Positions 37,732-51,009 of a stretch of DNA of 64,000 nucleotides are shown piece by piece. The notes under the pieces are model-generated. The model saw only the letters and a program-made list of their open reading frames with translations, ran no database searches and was not told the origin of the DNA. The number at the start of each line of letters is the position of its first letter. The first letter of the stretch is position 1. This DNA comes from Mercenaria mercenaria (lineage: Eukaryota > Mollusca > Bivalvia > Venerida > Veneridae), in the NCBI RefSeq assembly GCF_021730395.1, contig NC_069378.1, positions 41,429,001 to 41,493,000 on the forward strand, read 5' to 3'. The position numbers were made by a program, and so were the translations under genes.

Positions 37732-37989
37732 TTTTTGGGAGAGCAGTGCACATAATTGTTCATCCTATCTTCAAAATTTAACGAACATAATCAATGATGC
37801 TTACTGCATATTAGAATAACAACAAATCGAATTTGCACATTAATTGTCAGAAAAGTTATAAAAATGCATACATGAATCAAGGGGAAACGGGGAAATTCTT
37901 TGATATATGGGCGAAGCCTGTATACTAAATCTTTATTATGTCACGGACTTAAAATTTATTCCTTTGCGTCATCACTGAATTTTTTCATG

Positions 37990-38462
37990 AAAATCAATTG
38001 AAAAATACAGCCTCTATCGCATACACAAGATTTTCCTTTGATTTGACCTAGTATCTAGTTTTTGATCCTAGATGACCCATTTTCAAATTTGGCCTAGATT
38101 TCATCAAGGTTATTATACTGACAAAAATTCTTGAAGATCAATTGAAAAATACAGCCTCTATGGCATACACAAGGATTTTCTTTGATTCGACCTAGTGACC
38201 TAGTTTTGACCCTAGATAACCCATATTCAAACTTGTCCTAGATTTTATCAAGGCAATCATTCTGACCAAAATTCATGAAGATCATTTTCCAACTTGGCCT
38301 TAATTGTATCAAGGCAACCATTCTGACAAAATTTCATGAAGATCAGTTGAAAAATACAGCCTCTATCGCATACACAAGCTAACTGTTGACAGACAGACAA
38401 ACAGACGACAGACAGACGACGGACGCCGGACATCGAGCGATCAGGTGAGCTCAAAACGAACA
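37990..38462. repeat. Hairpin-capped tandem family, 5'-truncated copy
   Basis: Three units of 'gacctagtttttgaccctagatgaccca...aattcatgaagatca' with the family's 'gacagacgacggacgccgg' and 'caggtgagctcaaaa' end, but no starting palindrome. Confidence 0.75.
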
Positions 38463-39040
38463 AAATAGGTAGTGCAATATAACTGTTAAGGTGGTATCAC
38501 GTTTCGAATTTCCAGTGAATGATAGAAAACAAATAATATTCAGTTCTTTCCAAAAATCGTTATGTTATGATTCAACCAAATAGTTTCCTTTGTCTACCAG
38601 AAAGGAACAATTCTTATATCTTAATATTGAGGTTTGATACCTTTATTACAGACAATAAACTAAAATAATAGAGATTCCTGCGCGACTTCGGTGAGCTCAA
38701 CGAAACAATTTCAAGCATATATATTATTGTGGAATGTAAAGTAAGTTATACACTACAATGTCCTACCAAGATACTTACAAAAACAATGCATATGCAGAAT
38801 GGAGAGATAAGAATAATTTTGACAGCTCGTGAAAACTAATGACAAATTTTGACAGGTGTATGATGACTCATGACCTAATTAAAATTCTCTGTTTTTTCTA
38901 ACTTCCAGTTTGATTTTCTTAAAAATGGATCTTCTATATTGTAGCTTACAACTCATAAATCAAAACAATAAAAGAATATATTGTTACCTTACTGTCGTTT
39001 TGTCTATTCCAGATCACGTAAGAATTACTATTGTTTCAGT
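38463..39040. other. No recognisable feature
   Basis: AT-rich flank to the left of the large foldback element. Confidence 0.4.
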
Positions 39041-39049
39041 CATTTGTCA
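39041..39049. repeat. Left copy of 9-bp target-site duplication
   Basis: CATTTGTCA immediately left of the large foldback element; identical to 46188-46196. Confidence 0.7.
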
Positions 39050-41090
39050 TATAAGTTAAGTTGGTCTGCAGTTCGCAGTTCGCAGTTCGCGTTTCGAACT
39101 GCGAACTGCAAACTGGTCTGCAGTTCGCAGTTCGCAGTTCGCGATTCGAATTGCGAACTGCAAACTGGTCTGCAGTTCGCGATTCGAATTGCGAACTGTA
39201 AACTGGTCTGCACTTTACGATTCAAATGTCAACGTGCAGTCTGATCTACACTGTCCTGCGCATTGCAGACAAGAATGCATTTCACGGTTGGTCTGCAGTT
39301 CGCGTTTCGAATTGCGAACTGCAAACTGGTCTGCAGTTCGCGATTCGTGTTGTGAACTGCAAACTAGTCTGCAGTTTACGATTCGAATTTCAACGTGCAG
39401 TCTGATCAACACTGTCCTGCGCATTGCAGACAAGAATGCATTTCACAGTTGGTTTGCAGTATGCGTTTCGAATTGCAAACTGCAAACTGGTCTGCAGTTC
39501 GCGTTTCGAATTGCGAACTGCAAACTGGTCTGCAGTTCGCGATTCGTGTTGTGAACTGCAAACTAGTCTGCAGTTTACGATTCAAATTTCAACGTGCAGT
39601 CTGATCAACACTGTCCTGCGCATTGCAGACAAGAATGCATTTCACAGTTGGTCTGCAGTATGCGTTTCGAATTGCAAACTGCAAACTGGTCTGCAGTTCG
39701 CGATTCGTGTTGCGAACTGCAAACTAATCTGCAGTTTAACGATTCAAATTTCAAAGTGCAGTCTGTTTCAGCACTGTCCAGCGCATTGCGGACCAGAATG
39801 AATTTAATAATTAGTCTGCAGTTCTCATTTCGCGTTTGCAACTGCGAACTGGTCCGCGGTTAGCGTTCCAAATTGCAAACTGCAATCTTGTCTGCTGATT
39901 ACAATAAAAATTCCAAAGTGCAGTCAGATCAGCACTTTCTTGCGCATTGCAGAAAAGAATGCATTTCACAGTTGGTCTATAGTTCGCAGTTTGTGTCTCC
40001 AATTGTGAACTGCAAACTGGTCTGTAGTTCGCAGTTCGCGTTTCGAATTGCGAACTGCAAACTGGTCTGCAGTTCGCAGTTCGCGATCTGAATTGCGAAC
40101 TGCAAACTGGTCTGCAGTTCGGGATTCGTATTTCGAACTGTAAACTGGGACACAATTTACGATTCAAATTTCAAAGTGCAGTCTGATCAGCACTGTCCAG
40201 CGCATTGCGGACAAAAATGCTTTTCATAATAAGTCTGTAGTTCGCATTCCGCGTTTCCAACTGCGAACTGCAAACTCGTCCACAGTTCGCGTTTCAAATT
40301 GAAAACTGCAATCTTGTCTGCTGATTACAATAAAAATTTCAAAGTGCAGTCTGATCAGCACTTTCTTGCGCATTGCAGACAAGAATGCATTTCACAGTTG
40401 GTCTTAGTTCGCCGTTTGTGTTTCCAGTTGCGAACTGCAAACTGGTCTGCAGTTCGCAGTTCGCGTTTCGAATTGCGAACTGCAAACTGGTCTGCAGTTC
40501 GCAGTTCGCGATTCGAATTGCGAACTGCAAACTGGTCTGCAGTTCGCGATTCGAATTCGAACTGCAAACTGGTCTGCAGTTCGGGATTCGTATTGCAAAC
40601 TGAAAACTGGGCTACAATTTACGATTCAAATTTCAAAGTGTAGTCTGATCAGCACTGTCCAGCGCATTGCGGACAAGAATGCTTTTCATAATTAGTCTGC
40701 AGTTCGCATTTCGCTTTTTCCAATTGCGAACCTGCAAACTGGTCCGCAGTTCGCGTTCCAAATTGCAAACTGCAATCTTGTCTGCTGATTACAATAAAAA
40801 TTTCAAAGTGCAGTCTGATCAGCACTTTCTTGCGCATTGCAGACAAGAATGCATTTCACAGTTGGTCTATAGTTTCGCAGTTTGTTTTTCAAATTGGCAA
40901 CTGCAAACTGGTCTGCAGTTCGCGTTTCGAATTGCGAACTGCAAACTGGTCTGCAGTTCGCAGTTCGCAGTTCGTGATTCGAATTGCGAACTGCAAACTG
41001 GTCTGGGGTTCAAGATTCAAAATAAAAATGTATTTGAACGTTACTCTTATACTTTAAGTAATAGGTCAGTATTTGCTAAATATAAAATTT

Positions 41091-41331
41091 TGAGCCGTGC
41101 CATGAGAAAATCAACATAGTGGGTTTGCGACCAGCATGGATCCAGACCAGCTTGCGCATTCCGCTCAGTCTGGTCAGGATCCATGCTGTTCGCTAATGGT
41201 TTCTCTAATTGCAGTAGGCTTTAAAAGTGAACAGCATGGATCCTGACCAGACTGCGCGGATGCGCAGGCTGGTCTGGATCCATGCTGGTCGCACACCCAC
41301 TATGTTGGTTTTCTCATGGCACGGCTCATTA
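41091..41331. mobile_element. Palindromic MITE in the left arm
   Basis: 'gagccgtgccatgagaaaa' at the left and its inverse at the right enclose 'gcatggatccagaccagc' blocks; nearly the whole ~240 bp is self-complementary around 'tctctaattgcagtaggctt'. The matching copy in the right arm is at 44786-45023. Confidence 0.85.
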
Positions 41332-41570
41332 ATGTTAATGGTTTGCACTTCCTCCCTCTTCATTAGAACTGCAAAGTGCCAGCAAGTCTGCGGCTCCTAG
41401 TTTTCGATTCGAACTACGAACTGCAAACTGGTCTGCAGTTCTCAGTTGGGCAGTTCGCAATTCGTATTTTCATAATTCGAATTGCGAACTGCAAACTGGT
41501 CTGCAGTTCTCAGTTCGCAGTTCGCAATTCGTAGTTCATAATTCGAATTGCGAACTGCAAACTGGTCTGT

Positions 41571-43139
41571 CGTCGTTCCAATTAGTTATGGACAATTTAA
41601 TTCAAATTACTTATCAATGGCAAAAATAGATAAAATCTCTAAAAGTATTAGACACCTGCACATATCAAACCCCCGCTTACATTAAACCAAACAAAAATTT
41701 ATAAAGTAACTTTTCTAAGCCAAGATCAAAGCCCAGTCTAGTACTGACCGTGTGCAGATTTCTTATTGTCATATTTCATTATAATACCAAGACAATAAAA
41801 CGGGTCTGTCGATGAGCCATTCCAGTGCTACCTTGGACATATCCGAAGGCGGCGGCAAGAATGGTGTTAAATGTTGGTTTTTTTTAGCAGATGTATGTAA
41901 TATGCTGGTTTTGCCAGGGACGAGATTATACGGACTTTCTCTTTATATGACACTTATCTATGAATATTTTGTACAATAAGTCCAGTATATTTCGCTTTAA
42001 ACACTGTTCAAATACGACTGGCGTTACTTTGCTTGTGTGTGGACTACTTTCGTTAATATTCGTTACTATTTATCAAATTGTTCTGTTTTAGAAAGTTAGA
42101 AATAGGTAAAGTTTCAGGCAAAATTAGCCCGTCTCAGGTGCAGTTCATCGCAAAATTAGCCTCTCTCTCTGACTGGACAATCAATACAGGCTTCGACGCA
42201 GATATGTCAAGCTTGCATTGACCTGTAGGTTACAATCTGAGAATATTTTATATGTCAGAAATAATCCAAAGTCAGGTGAGCTATAGTCAGACGTGAGATG
42301 AGCATTCTTGAGTGGGCTGAGAGTGACTTGAACATTCCGGCTAGTTACTTCAATATCCGGGCAAATTCCGTCAAATGAAACAGTTCTTTGATTAATCTTA
42401 CAATTAATCTTTCGTTGATTTTATTTACAAAGGGCAATATAATTTTTGTTTAAAATTGAAATGATATACACACATGTACTGTAATAGAAATCACACAATG
42501 TAAAGCTGAATTATTTTACAGGAACAACGCACTACTGCAAAAGCTGCACAAGATTTTTTATTTTATTTTATATATGTCAGTTCATGTGTTTTATGACCTT
42601 TTAATAAGTCCTAAATACAATAGAAATGTATTTGAGTTAAAAGCATTCCATAAGAAAAAATGTTATAACATCATGACAGTAAACGGATTGGGCTTTAAGC
42701 CATTCAAGAGTTACATTAGGCCTTACTTGGCTGTAGTCGATCCTTATAATGGGTGTAAATGTCTTTACATTGAAACATATCACAATATATATCAACTGAT
42801 AAAATAAAGATAAAATAATACAAAGTTTTCACAAAAAAAAAAAATTCACGCGCTCTGTAAAGAAATACAAACTACAATATTAAAGATATTTCAAAATATC
42901 CCTTGCCACACCGACTGGTGAATTAATTGAAGTAATCATAAGAATTCTAAATGATTTTAATTCAGTTTTCTATGAATTTTACTGTATTGCTCGTAAGAGT
43001 ACATTAACTGCTCTGAGCGTAGAAGAATTTGGCAGTAAAAGGTACTAAAGAACACCAGTGAATTTCTTTCTCTCATTCTAGCTCTCCTTTATACTCATAA
43101 AACAAACCAAGAAGTTTGGTCATACAGGACGGATTACAC
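41571..43139. other. Spacer of the large foldback element
   Basis: AT-rich; short frames only (77 codons at 42574-42807). No transposase motif seen. Confidence 0.45.
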
Positions 43140-43560
43140 CAAACCGGAAGTGACTACTCAGTGTTACATGTGAAGTAGTCCAAAATGTAGTTCCATGCTA
43201 TGGATGAAGTCTGGTATAATGAGTGACATGAGGAGGTGACAGTTAAATTTTTGGCTTATGTTTATTGTTTATTGTATTGAGAATAGATCTAGACCATTTT
43301 CATTGTAAATTTCCTGGAATAAGTTTTATTCTTTGCGAAAAATGTCTACCTACGCGTATTGCTAAACGGCTGTTTTCATGGGGCATTTTTAGAGGGTGAT
43401 GTTCTCAGAACAGATTATTTTTCTTATATACAACATAACATGTAAATATTTTTCTATTTTTGATAAGAAGACATGTTATACTAAATGACCATATATGGTT
43501 TTCATATCATTGAAATGCTCTAAAGTGCTAAAAATGAGGTCTGAATGTTTTGTTATTAAT
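43140..43560. repeat. Dispersed repeat, copy 2 (partner at 29570-29990)
   Basis: Same order and orientation of motifs as the first copy. It lies in the spacer of the foldback element, so it either inserted there or was captured. Confidence 0.75.
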
Positions 43561-43984
43561 ATGAAATAAATAAGGAATTCAATTGGTAGAATGTAACCTA
43601 CATGACAAGAATTCACAAAGACTGTACGGCAAGGATGAAGTGCCTCGGACATCTCCGTTAATATTCGTAATAACACGTTCATTGCCGAGGATATCCAATT
43701 CAATTAAACAGCAGACGATACCGCCAGGGAAAAGTATTAAAGTTTCCCCGCTATGCGCGGCGCACGTCACTATTAAGTTTTAAAGAACATGAAATGTTAC
43801 ATCCCGTGACAAACATGCTATAACTTCTACATGTTTTCATTGTTTATATTTAAGCTTATCTATATTCGTCACCGATAATTGATATGGGCGGCTCCTCCAT
43901 AAAAATGTTACTAAATTCATTGGAAAAAATCCTGCAAGATAGAAAAGCTCCATTTCAAGATTTTTCATTTCTTGTTTACTTTTC
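43561..43984. other. Spacer segment with overlapping short frames
   Basis: Frames at 43583-43783 (plus) and 43579-43770 (minus) overlap in a slightly GC-richer stretch. Neither shows a recognised domain. Confidence 0.35.
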
Positions 43985-44785
43985 CAGTTTGCAGATCGCA
44001 TTTGAAAACGTGAACTGAGAACTGCAAACTGCAGACCAACTGTGAAATGCATTCTTGTCTACATTTTGTTGGACAGTGCTGATCAGACTGCACTTTGAAT
44101 TTTGAATCGTAAACTGCAGCACAGTGTCAAGTTCTCAATAGGAATCTCGAACTGCAGACCAGTTTTCAGTTCGAATTTGAATCGCGAACTGCAGACCATT
44201 TTGCAGTTCGCAATTCGAATCGCGAACTGCGAACTGCAGGCCAGTTTGCAGTTCGCAATTCGAAAGGCGAACTGCGAACAGCGGACCAGTTTGCAGTTCG
44301 CAATTCGAATCACGAACTGCGAACTGCAGGCCAGTTTGCAGTTCGCAATTCAAAAGGCGAACTGCGAACTGCGGACCAGTTTGCAGTTCACAATTCGAAA
44401 CGCAAACTGCGAACTGTAAACCAACTGTGAAATGCATTCTTGTCTGCAGTTCTAATGGAGAGGGAGGAAGTGCAGACTTTTCACATTTATGTTTAGCAAA
44501 CACTTGCCTATTACTTTAAAGTATAAGAGTAACCTTCAAATTCATTTTCATTTTGAATCTTGAACTGCAGACCAGTTTGCAGTTCGCAATTCGAATCGTG
44601 AACTGCGAACTGCAGACCAGTTTGCAGTTCGCAATTCGAATTATGAAATACGAATTGCGAACTGCGAACTGAGAACTGCAGACCAGTTTGCAGTTCGTAG
44701 TTCGAATCGAAAACTAGGAGCCGCAGACTTGCTGGCACTTTGCAGTTCTACTGAAGAGGGAGGAAGTGCAGACCATTACATTAAT

Positions 44786-45023
44786 GAGCCGTGCCATGAG
44801 AAAATCAACATAGTGGGTTTGCGACCAGCATGGATCCAGACCAGCCTGCGCATCCGCGCAGTCTGGTCAGGATCCATGCTGTCCACTTTTAAAGCCTACT
44901 GCAATTAGAGAAACCATTAGCGAACAGCATGGATCCTAACCAGACTGAGCGGATGCGCAAGCTGGTCTGGATCCATGCTGGTCGCAAACCCACTATGTTG
45001 ATTTTCTCATGGCACGGCTCAAA
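44786..45023. mobile_element. Palindromic MITE in the right arm
   Basis: Inverse-orientation counterpart of 41091-41331, at the equivalent place in the arm, differing at only a handful of positions by eye. Confidence 0.85.
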
Positions 45024-46187
45024 ATTTTATATTTAGCAAATACTGACCTATTACTTAAAAGTATAAGAGTAACGTTCAAATATATTTTTATTTTGAATCT
45101 TGAACCGCAGACCAGTTTGCAGTTCGCAATTCGAATCACGAACTGCGAACTGCGAACTGCAGACCAGTTTGCAGTTCGCAATTCGAAACGCGAACTGCAG
45201 ACCAGATTGCAGTTCGCAATTTGAAACACAAACTGCGAACTATAGACCAACTGTGAAATGCATTCTTGTCTGCAATGCGCAAGAAAGTGCTGATCAGACT
45301 GCACTTTGAAATTTTTATTGTAACAGCAGACAAGATTGCAGTTTGCAATTTGGAAAAGCGAACTGCGGACCAGTTTGCAGTTCGCAGTTGGAAAAAGCGA
45401 AATGCGAACTGCAGACTAATTATGAAAAGCATTCTTGTCCGCAATGCGCTGGACAGTGCTGATCAGACTGCACTTTGAAATTTGAATCGTAAATTGTAGC
45501 CCAGTTTACAGTTTGCAATACGAATCCCGAACTGCAGACCAGTTTGCAGTTCGAATTCGAATCACGAACTGCAGGCCAGTTTGCAGTTCGCAATTCGAAT
45601 CGCGAACTGCAGACCAACTGTGAAATGCATTCTTGTCTGCAATGCGCAGGACAGTGTTGATCAGACTGCACGTTGACATTTGAATCGTAAAGCGCAGACC
45701 AGTTTACAGTTTGCAATTAGAATCGCGAACTGCAGACCAGTTTTGCAGTTCGCAATTCGAAACGCGAACTGCTTACTTCAGACCAAATTTGAAATGCATT
45801 CTTGTCTACAATTTGCCGGCAGTGCTGATCAGACTGCACACTTTGAAATTTGAATCGTAAACGCAGACTAGTTTGCAGTTCGCAACACGAATCGCAAACT
45901 GCAGACCAGTTTGCAGTTCGCAATTCGAAACGAGAACTGCAGACCAACTGTGAAATGCATTCTTGTCTGCAATGTGCAGGACATTGTTGATCAGACTGCA
46001 CGTTGACATTTGAATCGTAAAGTGCAGACCAGTTTACAGTTCGCAATTCGAATCGCGAACTGCAGACCAGTTTGCAGTTCGCAATTCGAATCGCGAACTG
46101 CGAACTGCGAACTGCAGACCAGTTTGCAGTTCGCAATTCGAAACGCGAACTGCGAACTGCGAACTGCAGACCAACTTAACTAAAATT

Positions 46188-46196
46188 CATTTGTCA
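46188..46196. repeat. Right copy of 9-bp target-site duplication
   Basis: CATTTGTCA directly after the right end of the foldback element. Confidence 0.7.
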
Positions 46197-46902
46197 CTAA
46201 TTAGAGCAACTCACAGTGTTGCAATCATACAAAACACATTCCTTATTTTCACATGGATATTGAGGATTTATATAATGAGCACATGTATTGGAAACACAAT
46301 TTTAATACCGATCGTGTATTGCAATAAATCTAAACTATCTCAGCCGTGACGTGTCCTTAAATTTCGTAATCTTTCGGTAACCAACGACCAAAATGCAACG
46401 CTACCTTGGTTACAATGTACGGATAAGAAATCAGGTTGCCGAATATACTACATATCATGCACAATAATGCAGTGGACTGTCACGAAATCCGATTAAAAGA
46501 AAATAAAATATATAAGCATTGTTATCGTTGTTGCGGGGGGGGGGGGGGGGGGGTTGTTGTTGTTGATGATGTTTTTTCTTGTTTTTTTTTTTTGTTTTCG
46601 TTTTTTTTTTGTTTCTTTCTTTTATTAAATGAATATGCAAAAGGTATTTGTTTGTTTCAGTTTCTTACCTAGTTTTTACAGATTTTGTACCTCTTTATCA
46701 ATAAAATGTCTATCCAATACGTGCATTGTTCCTAAGAAATTGCCAGATATATTTTTAGTTTTAATAGTTGAATGTTCCAATAAAAAAGGCATTAAAAGAA
46801 CGCCCTTCCAAGTGTAGTGTATGTACTTACGGAATTAAAAGTAAAAAGCATGTATTCACTGTGCAAAACCATCTCTATGCTTAACTAAAACTGTCACAGG
46901 AG
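46197..46902. other. No gene; G tract and T-rich tract
   Basis: A ~17-base G run near 46537-46553 is followed by GTT/GAT repeats and poly-T. The frames through it are low complexity. Confidence 0.6.
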
Positions 46903-47352
46903 TGACGAATAATACCACCTTCCACCCCCGATACGGCCTTGTCGCAGAGGTATAGCAAATTCTAAGTTGGAAAAGGGCCATAACTACGTAAAAATGGTGG
47001 TTTATAGCCAAAGTCGAACATGACCTGTATTTTATGATGTTAGCCTATGTACCAAAAATTATTTAAATATGCCAAGCCTTGCATGAGTTATTGTCCGGAA
47101 ACCACGAGTTTGGCAAATTTATGTTGGAAAGGGGCCATAACTACGTCAAAAAGTAGTGGATTGTAAGCAAAGTCGAACTTGGCCTGTATTTTATAATGTT
47201 ACACCGGTGTACTAAAATCTATTTAAATCTGTCAAGCCTTTTCTGAGTTATTGTCCGGAAACCATGAAAACCAACGGACGGACGGACGGACCGACCGACC
47301 GAACGACAAGCTAAATCCTATATACCACCCTCCCCCCCAAACTTCGTTTTGT
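46903..47352. repeat. Dispersed repeat with a ~150-bp dimer and GGAC tail
   Basis: Two units share 'ggccataactacgt', 'aagtcgaac', 'cctgtattttat' and 'gagttattgtccggaaacca'. They are followed by (GGAC)n/(CCGA)n at 47276-47306 and a terminal stem CCCCCCAAACTTCG/TTTTGTGGGG. Confidence 0.75.
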
Positions 47353-48778
47353 GGGGATATAATTATACGTACGATATGTTTGTTTTCTAACCGTATCTAA
47401 CATGTCCGAAACTTTGTGAATTTGGATCATCGTTTACATTATACTCGGTTTTTATCATCATGATCATAGACGCCTAGTTTCTTTTACACTTTAATTTAAA
47501 CAAAAATGTTCAATATAATATCAAAATAATGAAACCATAACTTTAGTAGGACAAGCGTATTTTGTTACCGTGATATTCCTTCTGTTGTCGATCATTATCT
47601 ATTGTAAATATTTTTTAACCAAAGAAGAAAATATCAGGTACTTGAAACTGCAGCGTTAGATTCTCGATGTGATTTGTCAGGCATTCATACGCCTGTAAAT
47701 AAATAATATTGCTTCAAAATCAATACTGCTATTTCCTTTGTTGTATTTTGTGGATTTATGGTAAACAGGTTAAAGGTGCAAAATAAAGACAAATAAATAG
47801 ACATAAATCTTAAAAAAAACTACACATTTTGTAATATAGTACTAAACATTATGATAGCCGTGCAATATTCCCTTGAACTCAACACAAGAACAGAGAAACA
47901 AATGATTTTTCTGTATTTTCTTTAGACTGACATGGGGGGGTCATTTTGTCCTACTTTCATGCTTATCGTTTTTTTCCCTAATCGGTCGGAAATTCTTCGG
48001 GATCACGTGATTTAAAAAATTTTTTCAAACGAATATCCGTTTAAAGACGCGCGACAAAATAACTGTATTTCCATGATGGTAATTATAACACAACTTGCAC
48101 GAAAAATATGAAATGTACAAAATTTATGTTTAAAATTGACAGTGATATATTAGGCCAAGACAATGTGTTTAATGTCTAAAATCTTATTAAATTAATGTAG
48201 CCATATGTACATAAAAACAGTGTATTTAGGTAAATTTCAATCACATTTTGTTTCGCAGTGTAAGACAGTTATTCATTTATATTCTTAAAACTATACTGAA
48301 AAGAGATTAACTGAAAACGTTTGCAGACGAAGTTGTAAAAACACTTTTATTCGGGAAGGGCCTGAATTGTCCTTCCGCAAACTTGTAGTATAGCTGTTTA
48401 TTACCTGTATTATAAGAATGATTTTCATGAAGGTTTTATGAGTTACAAAATTGTTGAATTCCATGTGCTAAGTTTGTAAAAATCACGTTATCGTTTGGCC
48501 ATATAATATATTTTGCATCTATGTATAAATTATAGCCTCGTTTTGGAGGATGCTTCCGAAAAAATTCGAAGATGCTCGACGGGTTCGTAAGCAGTCGGAA
48601 AACATACTTTCGGTTTGACATAGGCAACGTTTTTTGTTTATTTGTTAGTTATTCTTGAACATATTCATGACTATTTGGTCAGATCTGATGCAGTGAGCCA
48701 TATTTTCAGTAAATAGGAAGTCTCAGCTACAAACTCTGGTTTTCATATAATACTCGTTCGGGTTTTAGTAATGGACCT
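47353..48778. other. No recognisable feature
   Basis: AT-rich; nothing recognised. Confidence 0.4.
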
Positions 48779-49124
48779 TTAAGGTATTTCCACCATCTTG
48801 AATTTAGAGTGACCTTCATTTGAGGGGTGAAAATATAGTGAACAAAAGCTTTCGAATGCAGCTGTTCCATAGCACAAAACAGCTCAGTTTGCAAAACCAG
48901 AACTAAAAGTAGCTGTTTAAAAAGTGATACTAAAATTTGAAAATAAACAAAGCAGATATTTTACCTGTATTTTTCCAAATTTTTGGTTAGATTTATAAAT
49001 CCTTTCAAAATACTTTATTAAAAATTCATGAATGGCAAAAGTTAGTTCAAAGTTTCAATTAGTGCATAGGAAATTGTCTTACTGAATAGAACTAAACTTA
49101 TTACAAAATCTGTTTTCAAATCTG
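48779..49124. repeat. Dispersed repeat, copy 2 (partner at 680-1031)
   Basis: Begins 'taaggtatttccaccatcttgaa' and stays collinear with copy 1 to 'aaaatctgttttcaaatc'. Confidence 0.75.
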
Positions 49125-51009
49125 ACCACTTCATGTATTAAAACGAAAATAAATTTGTACATATTGCTATTTTCAACATACATAAAAGTAGTGCAATGTG
49201 CGGACAATGATTTTTCTATGTATGGTGTACCAAACTGCCTAAAATTGTAAGACAAGTTTCAGACCTAATGTGAACAAGATTTGGCAACGATCTAAAATTC
49301 GTTTCAAGGATTGTGCAAGTATAAGAAAGGTTTAATTAAATATAGTGGAATTTATGTACTTACGCGCTGCTTATCTCACGAAAAATATGGTGGAAATGGA
49401 ATTTTCAGCACTTTCTGCGGTACATTTTTAGACAGTCTTGAAACATTTGGCCACAGTATTTCCGCATACTGGTCCGGGACATGTTTGATGTGTATAGTGA
49501 TTCCTTATTAAATGTTTCATGTGTCGTAAACTAACCAAGTTTGATCCATCGACTTTTTATACAATATGAGAATTTATGCAACATGTTTTTAAAAAACACA
49601 GTGAGAATAAATCGCAGAAAAATGTACAGCCAAATATGTTAGGAGGTAATACAATTTGTATACAATTATAGATAACTACGAAACAAACAAAGTACAATCA
49701 ACTTTTCACGCGGAAACCTGATGAATAAAATCAGCAGTGTCTCAAAAGTAACTTTTCTTATCTTGGTTCTTCGTTTAACAATGATATTTTTAACACTTTC
49801 ATAGATTTAAACTGATAACAAATGTGTATTGATTCCGGCATAGAAATGGACACTGACTTTACATTACAGCGGTGTTGATAGCGGAATTAGAGGTCCAGTA
49901 CTAAGACTGTCTACGAAACCAAGGATAACGAGTTCTTCATCTGAAAATTACGAACATTGGGATCAGTGTTCAGTATACACCTGAAAATAATAGACTTGCT
50001 ATTTGCTGAGTGCACACTTGTTTAATATTGTCGTTAATTTAAAGTAGACTAGTAAATATTCGTACTCATGCATAATCTCATTAACACTTCTTTAATGTAT
50101 GTTCTCTGAAATTAACAAAGAACTGGCTCAACTGAGACACCATACTTTAAAGTAAAATTCAGTTTATTCACCACGAGGTTCAAAATGCACGGGAGTCTCG
50201 TGATAGTACATGCCTTTAATTTCACATGGTTGAAGTGTAAACAAATAGTTAAATTTGCTTCGTTTATTTCTCACGGAAAAGATCGGACGGTTTTTGATAT
50301 TGGAATAATTATAGAAAATATATGCATTTAAAGTTGAAAGTTTATTGTTTTCTACAGGACGTAAAACTGAAACAAGTAAGCACGTTTACATTTTCAGCAA
50401 TGTCCCTCAGGTGAACTTTGACATTGTTTACAAAGAGAAATCAGTTTTGTGTCGTCTTAAAATGCGTTGTTCGGCTGAAACGTATAGTTCCTGGAAAAGA
50501 TATAAAATGGTTTATTTTGGGGATTTTTGTTTTATTTATAAATTCAACACAATTTGCAATATTTCTAGTTTTTGAAAATGATTGAAATTGAACTTTATTT
50601 TAGAAAAAGTCCCGATCTTTCATCAATATATTGCCAGCGGATGCTTAAAAATTTTAAGTGAAACGGCTTTCTTGTCCAAGACAGGTTTGTAAAGCGAAAA
50701 ACTATCATTACACATTGCGTTTATTCTTTAATGTAAAGGATCGGTAACACATTAAGGAGATCGGACAGTGCAAAACTATACTAAACGGATATCTCTAACA
50801 ATGAATAAGGAGGAATATATATTTCAGAAAGGAAATCTGAGGTAAAAGAACAATCATATATTTAATTCCTTGAAATAAACATGGCGGCGAAATATTTTAG
50901 AAAAACTGAGCACGTGTTATGCGCATTAGAATGTTTAACGACATTTTCTTGAAAAAGTAACGCTCGTATGCACTATATTGGCATTGCTTTGATTTGAAAA
51001 TAAATATTT
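49125..51009. other. No recognisable gene
   Basis: Frames at 49311-49511 and 50345-50575 lack domains; the latter follows a TTCTACAG but no partner exon is evident. Confidence 0.35.

Larger units (their letters stand above)
39050..46187. mobile_element. 7.1-kb foldback element with internally repetitive inverted arms
   Basis: The left arm (39050-41570) and right arm (43985-46187) are inverted copies of a tandem array whose basic unit is GCAGTTCGC-n-GCGAACTGC followed by 'aaactggtct'; each unit is itself a hairpin. Longer joints ('gtgcagtctgatcagcactg', 'gcattgcagacaagaatgca') recur every 150-450 bp and make a higher-order repeat. The outermost 15 bases match as inverted repeats (GTTAAGTTGGTCTGCAG on each side), and exact 9-bp direct repeats flank the whole. 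The ~2.4-kb spacer has no recognised transposase. The layout resembles Drosophila foldback/Galileo elements, and the 9-bp duplication resembles Mutator-type insertion; the family is not settled. Many open frames of 60-150 codons in both strands arise from stop-free repeats. Confidence 0.75.

Noticed and set aside
39189-41119. Many 60-150-codon frames in the left arm, both strands
   Set aside because: They follow the stop-free hairpin repeat in several frames at once and have no domain; by-products of the array.
43579-43783. Overlapping opposite-strand frames as a gene or exon
   Set aside because: No domain, no convincing splice sites, overlapping frames of equal quality.
43837-46136. Matching frames in the right arm
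   Set aside because: Same repeat in inverse orientation; not genes.
46436-46672. 78-codon frame across the G tract
   Set aside because: Depends on poly-G and poly-T runs.
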